Of a DNA stretch of 64,000 nt, positions 48,141 through 61,879 are shown piece after piece; the first letter of the stretch is position 1; the number at the start of each line of letters is the position of its first letter. The notes beneath the pieces were generated by a model, which had not been told where the DNA came from, did no database searches, and was given only the letters and a program-made list of their open reading frames with translations. The position numbers and the translations under genes are program-made. Source of the stretch: Vicugna pacos (lineage: Eukaryota; Chordata; Mammalia; Artiodactyla; Camelidae). The stretch is taken from contig NC_132996.1 of the NCBI RefSeq assembly GCF_048564905.1, positions 62,904,501 through 62,968,500 on the forward strand, read 5' to 3'.

Positions 48141-50062
48141 CGTGCAGGTGACGTGTTACTACGCACAGAAAACACGAAAGACTCCGCATGAAAAATAAAT
48201 ACTTAGGAATAAACCTGACCAGGGAGGCAAAAGACATACGCAGAGAACTATAAAATATTAAGAAAATTAAAGATGATTTAAAGAAATGGGAAGATATCCC
48301 ATGCTCTTGACTGGAAGAATTAATATTGTTAAAATGGCCATACTACCCAAGGCAATATGCAGATTCAGTGCAATCCCTGTAAAATTACCATTGACATTTT
48401 TCACAGAACAGGAAGAAAAAAAATTAAAATTTGTATGGAAACACAAAAGACCCCAAAACAATCTTGAGAAAGAAGACCAGAGCTGGAGGAATCACACTCC
48501 TTGACTTCAAACTATACCACAAATCTACAGTAATCAAAACCGTATCTAACTGGCACAAAAACAGACAATATAGCTCGATGGAACAGAAGTCCAGTAATAA
48601 AACTACACACTTACAGTCAACTTATCCACAACAAAGGAAACAAGAATATACGATGGAGAAAAGACAGTCTCTTCAATAAGTGGTGCTGGGAAAACTGGAC
48701 AGCTACACGTAAAAGAACAAAATTAGAACATTCCCTAACACCATATACAAAAACTCAGAATGGATTAAAGACCGAAATGTAAGAAAGACCAGATACTATA
48801 AAACTGCTAAGGGAAAACATAGCAGAACAGCTACACGTAAATCAATAAAACTAGAACACTCTCTCACACCATACACAAAAAACTAAACTCAAAATGGGTT
48901 AATGACTAAACAAGACACAAGACTATAAATTTATAAGATTTGCACAGCAAAGGAGACCATAAACAAAATGAAAATACAACTTACAGAATGGAAGAAAATG
49001 TTTACGAATGATGTGACTGGCAAGGCCTTAATTTCCAGAATATACAAAGAGCTCATACAACTCAATAACGAAAAGACAAACAACCCAATCAGAATTCGGC
49101 AGGAGCTCTAAATAGACGTTTCTGCAATGGAGACACACAAATGGTCAACAGGCACATGAGAAAAAGGCTCAATATCACTAATTATCAGAGAAATGCAAAT
49201 CAAATCTACCGTGAGGTATCACCTCACACAGGTCAGAGTGGTCATCATTAACAAAATCCACAAATCATAAATGCTGGAGAGGGTGTGGAGAAAGGGGGAC
49301 CCTCCTACCCTGTTGGTGGGAATGTAGTTTGATGCAGCTGTTATGGAAAACAGTATGGAGATTCCTTAAAAAACTGAAAATAGATTTATCCTATGTCCAG
49401 CAATCCCACTCCTGGGCATATATCTCAGGGAACTCTAATTTGAAAAGATACATGCACCCCAATGTTCATAGCAGCACTATTTACAATAGCCAAGACATGG
49501 AGGCAACCTAAATGTCCATCAACCGATAACTAGATAAAAAGTTGTGTGTATATGTACACACACACACACACACACACACATCAGAATCCAATCAGTCGTT
49601 AAAAAAGAAAAAATAATGGCATTTGCACCAATAGGAATGGAACTAGAGATCGTCATACTAAGTGAAGTAAGCTAGAAAGAGAAAGAAAAATACCATATGA
49701 TACCATTTTTATTTGGAATCTTCTTTAAAAGTACACCAAATGAAGTTATTTACAAGACAGAGGCAGACTCACAGACATAGAAAACAAATTTATGGTCCCC
49801 AGGGTGGAAAAAATGGGGGAGGATGGAGAGATAAATGGGGAGTTCAGGGTTTGCAGAGACCACTATTATACAAATTAGATCAGCAACAAGGTCCTACTGT
49901 ATAGCACAGGAAACTCTACACAACATCTTATAACAGCCCATAATGAAAACGACTATGAAAAGGAATATATATATATTTATATATATATATATGCGTAACT
50001 GGATCACTATTGTACACAAGAAATGAACACACATTATAAACTGTACTTCAATTTATAAGATG
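48141..50062 (+). mobile_element. LINE L1, 3' part of ORF2 and 3' UTR
   Basis: It begins in ORF2 ('ataaatacttaggaataaac') and continues through 'agatatcccatgctcttgac', 'ggaggaatcacactccttga', 'ggtgctgggaaaactggac' and 'caatcccactcctgggcata' to the UTR, with 'gtcctactgtatagcacagg' and a (TA)n run at about 49966-49992. There are several frameshifts and a repeated segment around 48700-48850. The open frames seen here are short scraps of ORF2. It is inactive. It cuts off tandem unit C. Confidence 0.9.
49558..49580. repeat. (CA)n microsatellite
   Basis: A pure CA run of about 11 dinucleotides inside the L1 3' part. Confidence 0.9.
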
Positions 50063-51250
50063 TTTTAAATATCTTCATTAAGAATCTGTTTGGAGTAGAT
50101 GGGAAACTTAACATTTATTTACATTTGGTGTTATACAATTTAAATTTTGTGCTACGTGCAATTATTCTTTATAAGTGGAGAAAAACACTGAAAATTATGT
50201 TGAAAGGAATATATTTAATCAGATGAAGAGATAGATATTCATATATTTATTAATTGAAAAAACAGAATAAAAAATAATATGCATAGTATTATGATCTAAG
50301 AAATTACTTCCAAATCTAATACTTACTCATGTCTTCACCTCTAAACCTCAAAATTTTACTTTCTTCCTATAGTTTTATCAAAAATAAATGGAACATGTAA
50401 GCCACCAGACACTAAGCAAGACATTTACTTTTCTGGAAAATGCAGATGCATTTCAACACGTATACTGCAGGTGTCAGTAGACTCAGAGGTGCTAGCTTGC
50501 AGACCTTCTAATTCTTGATGTCCCATGTCACATCACCATCTTTAATTCTTTACTATGTAATCCCTTTTGTGTCCAGTATCTACTCCCTGGTATGCAGCCA
50601 AGTAGCAGTTATAAAGCTGGTGCCACCAACATGATAAATGAAACTAGACTATATCCTAATATTCCCAGCTGTTTATTTGAGACATATTTGTAGTTTCTCC
50701 TAAACTGGGACAAAATTTAAAATGGGCCTTTATGACTTACTGGGCGCTCCTGCCACACTTTGAGAATGCTTCTCCACTTTTTAGCCAGCAAGAAGGTTTT
50801 AAAGTCGCATCTGAGATAAATTTCAGGCACTACAGAAAGTGTAGGACACGCCCTGCTTCCCACGCTCACGCTGGTCAGCACGGCTGACTCCGTTTGAGCC
50901 TCACCCTTATCATTTCCGTACACACCAGCCAAATTTCACTGCCACCACCTGCATTTATTTCAGGATTTGTCTTTCCTCTACTTCTCCACCACCACCAAGC
51001 CAGATGTGCCCCCAAAAATGAACATTCCCCGGGGGCAGATTTCAACCAAAGACTGATGCAAGGAAATAAGGAAAATGAGGCAAAAATTAACAAGGAACAG
51101 ACAAAAAGGAAACAAAAAGCAAGATAAGAGATTTAAGCCCAAGCATACCAGTTATCACTCTAATATATAAATGCTCTAAATAGCCAATTAAAAGGTAAAA
51201 TTTTTGTTGTTGTGAATAAAGCAAGATCAACAATATGACTCCCAAGAGAA
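50063..51250. other. Intergenic, partly high-complexity sequence
   Basis: No gene is seen. The part at 50720-51060 is richer in G and C than its surroundings and matches no repeat that I know. It contains a palindromic EBF-like site at 51023-51036. Overlapping small open frames on both strands have no domain. Confidence 0.4.
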
Positions 51251-51254
51251 TCCT

Positions 51255-51660
51255 ACTTTAAATATGAATGTAATAAGCCAAACAGAGAAAGACAAATACT
51301 GCAAGATTTCACTTACATACTGAACCTAAAAACAAACAAACAACCATAACATACCAAAACAGGAACAGACTCACAGATACAGAGCACAAACTAATGATTA
51401 CCAGAAAAGAGGAGGGTGGTCGGTTGGGTGAAATAGGTGAAGGGTATTAAGAGGAACATGCTTCTGGTTATAAAATAAGTAAATGATGGGGCTGAATGCA
51501 CAGCATTGGGAATACAGTCACTATAATATTGTAACTAGGTATGGTAACTTGACTTAGTGTGGTCATCACCTAATAATGTATTTAAGTGTCAAATCACTAT
51601 GTCGTCTCCCTGAAACTCGTGTAGTATTGTAGGTTAATTATCCTTCAACAACGACAAAAA
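51255..51660 (+). mobile_element. LINE L1 3' UTR
   Basis: 'agccaaacagagaaagacaaatac', 'ggaacagactcacagataca', 'gtggtcatcacctaataatg' and 'tcctccctgaaac'-like sequence make this an L1 (L1MA-like) 3' end, on the plus strand and 5'-truncated. Confidence 0.75.
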
Positions 51661-54600
51661 AGAATCCAGAGTCAGCCTTCAAAACCTGGTCAATGTCAAG
51701 AGATGACCAACAGGTGGCAGTACATCCACATACAAAGAGGTCAGCAGAACAGATTTCCAGTCTCTTCAAACGTTTATCCTCTCCCCGTTCAAAAACACAA
51801 CAGAACATCCAAACTCGACCATCAGTACCCTGACCACACCACAGTGTCTCCTGTGCCTGTGTAAGCTTCAGAGATCCCTAGTTAGGAACTCTGCTACCAA
51901 CTCAAAACAGAATTTCTCAAAATAGTTTGTTCCTGAAATCCTTACTGTTAATTGATTTGCCAAAAGCAAAAACCACTTTTTAAGAAATTAAGGAGCATCA
52001 CTGCATCTGAGATTTAGCTATTACTAATTTAATAATTCTTATTCAGTTAATGGAGTAATTAAATTAAGAATTTAATCCTAGTATTTATCAAGTGAAAAAA
52101 ATATTACCTTATGTCCACAGCTCTTCCTCTCCAAAAATTATTTTTTTTAATAAAAAGAATTGTCCATTATGAGAGTAAAACTGTGAATGGAAAATAATTG
52201 AGAACAATAACCAAAAAAAAAATCCAAAGTCACTTTTGAAAGATCTATCCTGTTTCATTGGAAAAAAATAAGATTAAATTATTGCCTTTCTAAAGACAGA
52301 GTACATCCATTAGAAGAGGAATTTGCCAGTAATGTAACCACCAAAAAAAAAAAAAAAAAAAAGAAAGAAAGAAAGAGAGACTAAGGGTGAAAGTTCCTAT
52401 CCACATGTATTATATGGGGTAAGAAACTGGAATATCATTCTTATGACAGCTTAACCAGATGTCACTAAATATTCAAATTTTAGCCACAACTCCCTTACTC
52501 ATTTCCATACCCACCAAGCAAGTTTCAAAGTGGCATATGGCACCCCACACACACATATGTAGATATTCTCCAGGGAATCTGAATGAATGAAGCCGTGTGA
52601 GCTCTGCTGTTCGTGGAAACCACACACCGAGTGCTACAATCATAAGAATTCTGCTTTAGTCTTGTAGAGGCTTTCAGGTATCATTCGTTGGTTCAAGAAC
52701 CCATCAATCCAATTACCCTTGAAATCAAGATTCTGAACTTGAGAACCTAACTAGATCCTGGACTAGAATTGTCCAAAGGAAATAGTTTTGTAAGATCTTT
52801 GGACAATCGCGCAGCTTCCTCTCATGACACTTCACATCCATCGACAACACTCAAACACGCACGAATCCACTTTGGTGAATGTTCAGCTTACTTACACACG
52901 CACACTCACATTTGTCCTGCAGAGATGGAAAGAAATGGTCACCTGACTTCATCCTAGACTTAATGATGGCCAATAACCTGCCATGCAGTCTCTTTCCCAG
53001 TCGTATAGGCAATCAGACAATTGGATGATATCAACCAGTGAAGCTGATTCGAACGAGAAGCAAATCTGGTGTAATATGGTTTTAGGCCAAACAAACTGAC
53101 CACCAAAAATCTGTTAAACCACACTTTTTCTCCAGTTCAAAGGTGACTTGTTAATCCTCCATGCCACACCTTCTTTCTTTCATTTGTCAAGACAGTGAAA
53201 GGTGATTACTTCACTGATTTCACACAAAGCGCTTGCCCTTCTAGTCAAGTGTGTTTGGGTAATTGATTTATCCATGGCCACATGAAATATTTAGCTGAAG
53301 GGCACTCCAGAGATTATTTCTTACTTTACAAATAAGGAAATGCAGGTCTCACACAAGCAATGTGGCTCGTGATCATGTAACCATTGGGTGGCAAGGTTCC
53401 AGGCTGACCATAAGGGACACTGGTGTCATGTTAAATGACCTCAATAAAAATAATATTGATATTTTATTGGGGGTAGAATTGACCCCAGCTTAAAATAGAT
53501 GAACGTTCACTGACCTTTCCAGGTTCCAAAGTGGATCCATCATCACAATAATCTACATGGCATCATTTTAAGTCTCTGTGAAAGTCCCGGGTGTCCCCAC
53601 TTAGGAATATATACAAACACCTGTTCACCTGACTCACCTACCGTCAGGCAATGTCTGATATGCATGATTTCAACAGCATTACTTTGTAAGCTAAAGGCTT
53701 TGTCACCTGTAAGATTTGGAATGCAAACACACCTGGGAGATACGTTACCAGCCAGTCAACACTCAGTAACTCTTCAAAATGAAAGAACTCTTTTCTTCTA
53801 AAGAGCTATTTCTTAATTCATCGATTTCTCTGATCATGCATTTAATGAGTACCTATTTCTGTAAGAGACTTGCCAGGAGTTGGTGGAATTCATGCAAATG
53901 AAAAAGAAAGGACTGTTATCTTCACAGATTTCACAGTCTAGCCGGGGAAAGGGGGATTTAATAGTATGTGATGTGTCATAGAATCTAGGTTTATAACCTT
54001 CTCTCCTCAGCTCCACAGCCCAGGCAAAGCATTTAACCATAGCCTATTTGCAAATATATAATTAAGGTCAGAAGTGGTATGAATATAACCTTGGAGGGTA
54101 AAAAACATAGTGGAGGATGAACTCCCCTTTCCAGGGAGCTGGGCCCAGAGATTAGATGTCCTGTGAGCAGCTCATCACGAAGAAGGCAGAGACCAGACAG
54201 AAGAAGCACAGGGGAAAGAGGTCAGTGATGGGATGGGAGAAATGAAACGGAAAATTCTTCTAAAGTAGAAAACTGAGTGGCTCCTGGAAGTTGTAAGTGC
54301 TAGAAAATGAGAGGACAGAGGAGAATATGCACTTTGAATTTGAATTTGATAGGCTGTCACTAAATGTGAAAAAGCCAGCTCCTTTCTTTGAAGAACCGGA
54401 AAAAATTTTTTCAAAAGCAAGATGTTCACAAAAGATGTACGAATGCCTATTAACATATGAGAAAGATGTTAAAAACAAAACTGCATTAAAATAAAAAGGT
54501 ACCATTGATCTATTAAAGTGCCAAACGTAGCAGGAGACGCATAAAGGAGCCACCGCCCCCACCCCAGTTCCAGCCCTAAGAGGTTCATTACTCCAACTAA

Positions 54601-55060
54601 AATCTTCTGCTGCATGAATTTGTGGTTAACCTGCAGCCTCCACCGTCCCAGTTAAAAATGACCTGCCAGGGATGCTCCTGGTACAAGTATAGACCCCAAG
54701 CGCTTAACATGAAGTTCACCTTTACATCATCAGTACGACAATGATGGAGGTTTATAGAACTAAAAGACCCGTTGCGATTTGGGGGTTTGTGAGGATGAAC
54801 GCAGCATATTTTAAGGTTTGTGGCCTGCAGACAAATTCTCCCCCCACCAGAGGTGTCGAGATCCTCAGGAAATCGTGTCAGCCTCACCGCACACAGCCCA
54901 CCTGCTACAGTCTTACATCATGCCGCCTGCATGAGGGTCCTCTTGAGAGAGCCTAGCCATCTGCTCGTAATTGGCAGCTTTGTTGTTTTGTGTTCATTGT
55001 GAACACTGTAACTCATGTAAAGGGATGAACCTTATTTTGGGGGGAGGTCAGTGTGATTTT
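51661..55060. other. Intergenic, no gene recognised
   Basis: A 20-base A-run followed by (GAAA)n lies at 52343-52380. A MIR-like minus-strand piece may lie near 53300-53420. The stretch at 54540-54970 is of high complexity and may be an old transposon, but I cannot name it. Overlapping open frames of 70-100 codons at 54175-54960 show no recognisable protein. Confidence 0.4.
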
Positions 55061-55076
55061 TGTTAAATGTCCCTAT

Positions 55077-55781
55077 TACAGCCATTATGGAAAACAGTGT
55101 GGACAGTCCTTAAAGAAACTAAAAATAGACTTAACATATGATCCAGCCATCCCACTCTTGGGTGTATATCTGGAGGAGACTATTTTAAAAAGATGTATTC
55201 ACCCCAACGTTCATAGGAGCACTATTTACAATAGCCAAGACATGGAAGCAACATAAGTGTCCATTGACAAATGATTGGATAAAGAAGATGTGGTATATAG
55301 ATACAATGGAATACTACTCAGCCATAAAAAATAATAAATAATGCCATTTGCAGCAACATAGATGGACCTGGAGATTGTCATACTAAATGGAGTAAGCCAG
55401 GAAGAGAAAAATATCACATCACTTATATGTGGAATCTAAAAAGATGACACAAATGAACTTATTTACAAAACAGAACTAGACTCACATACATAGAAAACAA
55501 ACTTATGGTTACTGGTGGGGGCTGGAAGGATAAATCGGGAGTTCAGGATTTGTAGATATAAACTACTATATATAAAATAGACAAACAACAAGGTCCTACT
55601 CTATAGCATAAGGAATTCTATTCAATACCTTGTAATAGCTTATAATGAAAAATAATATGAAAATGAATATATATGTAGAACTGAACCACTCTGCTGTACA
55701 CCAGAAACTAACACAACATTATAAAATGACTATACTTCAATTTTTAAAAATTTAAAAATTAAAAGATAAATGAAGAATTTG
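55077..55781 (+). mobile_element. LINE L1 3' end with target-site duplication
   Basis: A 5'-truncated L1 runs from the ORF2 end ('gccattatggaaaacagtgt', 'gatccagccatcccactctt') through the UTR ('ctctgctgtacaccagaaac') to an A-rich tail. The 12-bp sequence AAATGTCCCTAT flanks it at 55065-55076 and 55782-55793, marking the insertion exactly. Confidence 0.92.
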
Positions 55782-55793
55782 AAATGTCCCTAT

Positions 55794-56765
55794 AAAGAAA
55801 GCCAACTTCTAATATTGGAGATAGAAGTAAAGACTCCGAGAAAGTAATAGTTCCCAGACTGAAAGCAAAAGGTTTGCTTGAACGTGGAAGTGGACTATCA
55901 AGTTTGGTAATAGCTTACGTCTCCAAGGTGAACAAGTCCAAGTACGCCCTACACAGAAATAGAAGAATTTAACCGAACTATTTAGTACGTGTTCTCACTC
56001 GTGAAAAACATTACTCACCAAGTGAGAGAGACAACGGTAGTGAAAGCTGAGCCGGTGGCTGACTTGTCATGAGAAGATAAACACGGAAACAAAAGCCTCT
56101 TGGTAGGAATGCACTTCAGGGCAAAGCCAGGAACGGCGAATACACATTCTTAAATTGTAAGCGGTAAAGCTGCTGTGCACCTGGCCAAACGAGGCTTACC
56201 ATCAAATAAAGGCTGGTGGAAGAATTTTAAGAATTGTTTTTCCCTTGTTTAATGTAAATTTACTTGAAGAAAGAACATTGATTTTGAGGTTTTTCTGTTT
56301 TGTTTTTTTTTTTCTTAAATTGAAAAGCTGAAAAGGCTGTGGAGAAGGGATGGACCAGGATAAATGCTCAACACACAAAACATACCTGTATTAGATGAAA
56401 ATGCTTTGGCACACGAAGATATCCAAGTTAAAATGAGCTTTTGGGTTTAGCAGGTTAACGCTGACTGACTGACTCATTTTTTGGGGTGGAGGGGATGATG
56501 CTGCAGGCTTTATTACTAAGCTGGATTTGTTCCACCATCAAGAAAACCCCTGGCACTGAGAGAGAACAATGAGAACTTACCACAGGCTTGTTGGCTGTAC
56601 CAAAAAAAAAGAAAAAAAAAAGAAAAAGCAGCTTGGATAATGCCATGTAGAATAATTTTTAGAAATATATTTTTAGTAACTTTATAGATTATTTTAGTCA
56701 CATAATGTCCAAAGGAACCAAACCCCAAATGAAAAAGGAAGAACACCACTGTTCTCAGAAAATGA
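55794..56765. other. Intergenic, no gene recognised
   Basis: Anonymous sequence. Short A- or T-runs lie at 56302-56313 and 56604-56624. Nothing else is recognised. Confidence 0.4.
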
Positions 56766-56769
56766 AATA

Positions 56770-57500
56770 TAAATGCAGCCCTAACACATATGAAAGGTAC
56801 TTATCCCTTTCATAAAAGGAAAAATGCAGATTAAGACTGTACAGAAATATTTCTCACTTATGTGACTGGCAAAAATTCAGAAGTCTAACACTATGCCAGC
56901 TGCTGGGGATGCTGCAGAGAAGCAGGTACTGACTTACATTGCTGGCGAGTATACAGGATGTTTGAGGATCTAGGGAGTGCAACTTTGTAATAGCTACCCA
57001 ATTTATAAATGCATTTACTCTTTGACTCTGGTTCTCTACTTCTGGAACTTTATCTGATAGATACTCCTGCATGTGCATAAAATTACTTTGGTCGGTTATT
57101 TGCCAAAGTACTGTTTGTGATAGAAAATATTAGAAACTACCCAAGTGTCCATCAGTGTGGGACTAATGGAATATATTGCAATAAAAAATGAATGAAGAAG
57201 CTCTCTGTGTATTGATCTGGAAAGATGCCCAGTATGTATCAATTAAAGCGAAATGAAGATCTAATGGCAAACTATGTTACCTTTATATAAGAAAGATGGG
57301 TCAGGGACCAGCAAATACATTCATGGTTATTTTCATATTAAAGAGACTCTGCGTAGAGACTCAAGAAAGTAACAGAAGTTGTTACAAACATGAGGCATTA
57401 GCAGATTCAAGAAGGAGTAGATAGGACTAGAGGTAGGAATGAGGTCTGGACTAAGGTGCATGGTGTTGATTTATGACCTATATGAATATATATCCTATAA
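56770..57500 (+). mobile_element. Old L1 (L1ME/HAL1-like) fragment
   Basis: 'atgtgactggcaaaaattca', 'cttacattgctggcgagtat', 'acccaagtgtccatcagtgtg' and 'gaagctctctgtgtattgat' follow the order of an old L1 3' part on the plus strand. Confidence 0.7.
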
Positions 57501-57829
57501 AATAAATAAAACAAAGTCTAAGAGTCCCATAAATTTTTCAGTAAGCATTTATTCCACTTTATAAGGAAACATGTGAGGGACATAATGCAGAAACTCTTCT
57601 GTCGAGATCTTTGATCTTTAAGTGGTAATGGTCCCTGGATGGATTTTAAGGTGCCCATGAAACCTTGAAATGAACATAAAATGTTGGCTCTCTTTGCCTA
57701 TGTGCATATTTCCAGGGAAACTGTTCATAGCTTGTATCATATTATTCAAAGGACCCCAGGACCCAAGACATTGTGGTAAGTCATGAATTTGAAGATCCAT
57801 AAAAGTCTGGACATTCTTCCTGAATATTA

Positions 57830-58095
57830 GGATATTGTGTGACTTGATGGTTATGAATATAAGTTCTGGATTCAAGAGAGCTAGGCTCTCCATCAAACGT
57901 CCCCACCTGCTTGCTGTGTATCCTTGGACACTTTATCCAAACTTTCAACCCTCAATTTTCTTATCTGCAATAGAAAGAAAACAGCATAGATACTCCAGAT
58001 GATATGGTGAGGATTAAATTAAATAATGCACGTGAAGGACTCAGCAAAATGCCAGACACATAAAAAGAGCTCGAGAACATCGCCTTTTAAAAATC
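57830..58095 (+). repeat. MIR SINE remnant
   Basis: 'gttctggattcaagagagct', 'cttgctgtgtatccttggac', 'ttcttatctgcaatag' and 'gtgaggattaaattaaataatgcacgtg' show a nearly full-length plus-strand MIR. Confidence 0.8.
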
Positions 58096-58549
58096 ACTGA
58101 ACTAAATGCTAGCACTGTGATTCCTTAGGAAGCTCTGGAAGGGCTCAGAATATGCGTGGAGTTTTGGACACATTGAGCCTGAGGTGCCTGCAGGATACTG
58201 GGTGGAGACACCAGCAGAAAGTTGGATTGAAAGGTTTGGGGTGCTGGGGAAGGGCTCTGCTGTGTTACCGAGTTTTTGTTTCTGTCCACACTCACTCCCG
58301 TGGTGCTCTCATCTCGTCTCACCATTGTATGTGGGTGACTCCCAAATGTGTATGTCCAGGGGACCTCCTCCCTAACACAGACTCCAAATACCTACTCAAC
58401 AAACATTCTAGGATATTGTATAGGCATCTCAAAATTAACATGTCCCAAAACAGACCCTTGATCCTCCCCTCTTAACCCAATCCACCTACAGCCTTTGACA
58501 CATTAATTAACAGTATTTCCATTTTTCTGGTTACTCAAGTCAAAACTTT

Positions 58550-59350
58550 TGAAGTCAACCCCATTTTCCTTCTTCTCTTCCACCCCACCTCAAATCCATT
58601 CATCAGCACTACTGGTTCTTCTCCAAAAGACTACATCCACATTCAGTTATTTCTTACTCTTTCCTTTGCCACCACTCTGGTCCAAGCTGCTAATAACTCT
58701 CTCACTGGGATTATTGTGACCAGTCCTAACTGGTTTTTCCTGCTGCCACCTCTCCCCCTAGAGCAGTGGGGCAGAATCTCGGCACAGCGACCCAGTGATT
58801 CTCTAAGGAATCAGACCACGTCACTCTCCTCAAGATCCCAGCGGCTTCCATCTCACCTGACATACAACCAGAAGCCCTTTCCACGTTCACGGCCCTAACC
58901 CTTCATCTCTCTAACCTCATTTTCCATTTGTATTCTCCTGACTCATTACTTTCCAGCTCCACGGACCTCCTCCTGTCCCTCCACTGTATACCTGAAACAG
59001 CCCTACCTTCTACCTGAAATTCTCTTCCAGATGTCCGTGAGGCTCCCTTTTCCACCTCCTTCAAGTTTTCACTCAAACGTCGTCTCCTCAGTGGGATGTC
59101 TTCCGACCAAACCAACTTAAATCGCAACTCCCCGACATCCTCCTTTACTGCTTTATTTTTTCCAGTTGGCATAGTTATTTCATTTCACTTAGTTATTTTA
59201 TTATCTGACACCCATAATGAATATAAGTGTCATGAAGTTGGATATTTTTATTTTTTTTCCCTCCTAACTCCCAATTCCCACCCCACTGATTTTTTCCCAG
59301 TGCCTAGAATAGTGTCAGCACATCAGAGACACTCAATATATATTCACTTT
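58550..59350 (+). repeat. LINE L2 3' end
   Basis: 'cagcggcttccatctcacctg', 'cagaagccctttccacgttc', 'ctacctgaaattctcttcc', 'tcaagttttcactcaaacgtc' and the end 'gtgtcagcacatcagagacactcaatatat' are in L2 order. The open frames on either strand are within the repeat and are not genes. Confidence 0.75.
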
Positions 59351-60590
59351 TATTTAAATTACTCTAGCTCCTCATAGTGCATTCACTCTACCTCTGAATT
59401 TGCAAAGCATTTCCCTCGGGTAGGTCAAGAGACATTGAGATTTGTGTAACTCTGGGTCAAAACCAGATGCTCCTTCCCAGTCAATGTCCAGCCACTACCC
59501 AGGAGCCAAAGGCCCTCACTGCTTGCCTAACTCAGAGACATCCCCTCACCGATACAGGGGACGTTCTGAGAAGCTGTGTGGTGGGCAGAGAGGTCTTACA
59601 ATCCTTTTTGCAGAAGTTTGAGTCCACTGACCCTGAGGCCTCCTTCAGACGACGTCTTAGGATGCTAATCGAATTCTCCTTCAAGGAGAACTGGCTGCTC
59701 CCCCTGAATCCCCTGACTAAGCAGAAGAACTTTCATCATTTCTCCTTCGGCGCAAGCTAGTCTGGGAAGAGACATGATACGGTGGGATGGTGAGTAGAGG
59801 GTGTGCTCTTAGGCCTGACACTCAAAACAGTCTGAGGTCCATTTTGCTTTGAACATTTAGGGATACGGACCCTATCTATGGACTGAATCGGTCAGTACCA
59901 AGTGCCTTACAGGCTCTCTGCACTTCTCCTCATAACTCAGGCCATCATCAACAACGAGACCAGATTTAAGCCCTGAAAGCAGAGATCACAGCACCCTGCC
60001 TGGGCTGAGAGAGAATGAGCCAGGAGATCGCCAGCTGAGGAAGGTGGCAGGGTGAGAAACAGCGAGGTTAGGAAGGTTCCCATGGAGACCAGGGAAGCCA
60101 GAAGACCGTACAACTTCCCAGACATGAAGCCGAGAGACTCCTCCCATTTCATTCTCCAGAAAGTCTTCTAAAGCTTCTCCCCCATCCCTCCAGAGGCTGA
60201 CCTGGAAAGGAGCAGGGAGAAGAGGCACCTGAAAGACAGGACTCCTACAGGTGATCATTCAACTGCATTCAACAGTTGGAACTCAGCACCATGGCTCCTG
60301 CTACTGAGCAGCATGTGGACCCATAAGGGGAAATGACTTATAGAAAAAAATGTTGCAATACAGATAATTTGCACATCTGAGCGCAATATAAGTGGGTTTC
60401 CCCCTGCTACATTTGTCATGGGCAATCCAACCCCACAGCCTGGATTTGCCAAGGGCATCCTGATGAATCCTCTGTCTGGGCCTTCTTGCCAGGCTAGCCT
60501 CTTCAGTCCCGTGCACAGCACATTACTCCAGCCATCATTCATTCATTCATTCACTTGTATTTCTTTTGAACACCACAAAAAATGAGGGCA
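59351..60590. other. Intergenic, moderately GC-rich, no gene recognised
   Basis: Open frames of 70-97 codons occur on both strands (59467-59760 and 59986-60258, for example). None shows a domain, a good start context or a neighbouring exon signal that I can defend. No repeat is named. Confidence 0.4.
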
Positions 60591-60594
60591 GGTG

Positions 60595-60830
60595 AGGCAG
60601 AGCAAGAAGAGTCAGTTGAGACAGAAGAGCTGGTACCAGCGGATACCTGCTCTGTGACTTGGAGCGATCTTTTCACTTCTCTGAGTACAGGTTCCCAATC
60701 TATAAAATAAGCATCATAGGCCCAACCTTGAACTACTGTCATTTGTATTAAATGAAATAATAAAAACAAAAGACATTGGTGCATTTCAAAGTGTTCTGTA
60801 AACCGAAGGCGTTGGTATTTATGGATACTG
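60595..60830 (+). repeat. MIR SINE remnant
   Basis: 'ctctgtgacttggagcgatc', 'tctctgagtacaggttcccaat' and 'tataaaataagcatcatagg' mark a plus-strand MIR. Confidence 0.65.
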
Positions 60831-61879
60831 AAAAATAACCATCAGTTGATTGCCCACTCTATGCTACTAGAGGGTGCAGTTTTGAACAAGACACATTCCC
60901 TGTCTTGAGCTTTTACCAACATAAGGCAGTAAAGCTGCAGGTTCGCCTGGTTTACGCTCTGGATCCTGCTCTAACTTATCAGACATCAGTTTACTTCACG
61001 CTGGGAAAGAAGGTTCACACTGAGGAAAATCACAAGGTTTGATTCCAGTCTCTGACCTTGAAATGAGTCACTTGATCATCTACAATTCCCTGAGCCAGGG
61101 AAGCAGCACCTGCACAAAACTCTTATTTCCTCGCACCCCAGGTAGACAAGAAATGTAACAGACACTCACGCACACTCACGCGGGGGGACTGAAATGGATC
61201 TCACAGAAAGTGTGTGCCTCTCCAAACTCACATCATGCACATCTCTGTTAAGCTCTTCCATGCAAAGCAAATCTTTCAAGATTCCTTTGCATAATGTTTG
61301 TAATTTTATATATGACTCTCCCAGCTTGCGCACCTCATTAATTCAGTCTCTATACATGTAGTGGGAAATTGAAGTCATCGACCAAATAATGAACACCCGA
61401 AAATTTGCTACTGAAGGGCCTGGAATTAGTCAGATAAGCTGGTGACATTAGGCAAAGTGATTGGAAAATAACGCATCTCTCCACCTCAGTTTGCTAAAAC
61501 TATACACCCACAGGTATATATGTGCGTATAATATTATAGAAGATGACATTATAACTGACATTTTAAATTAAGCATGAAGGTACCTCTCACAGGTCCCACT
61601 GCACTTGGACGTGGGGAAAGGGAGTCCAGAGGAAGAAGCACGTGGATTGGAGAGAACTTAATTTATACCACTGCACACGTGCTGTGTTTAGGGCCTTACT
61701 CCCTGACGCCACTCTGAATATTTCTCTAGAAAACCAGAAAACCAGGGTTTTAAAAAAAAAAAACTATTTGCATGAAGAAAATAAAAATATATATAATTTT
61801 TTCCTCTTCTGCTTCCCCAAGGTGAAATCAAGTTCAAAGATATTACTTTTCCGAAGGAGAAGAAAAAAAAAGGAAGAAA

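Noticed and set aside
48141-50062. Possibly active L1
   Set aside because: ORF1 and most of ORF2 are missing and the remaining frame is broken several times.
58125-59377. Several open frames of 60-107 codons on both strands
   Set aside because: Those beyond about 58550 lie within an L2 remnant. The others have no recognisable protein and no exon signals.
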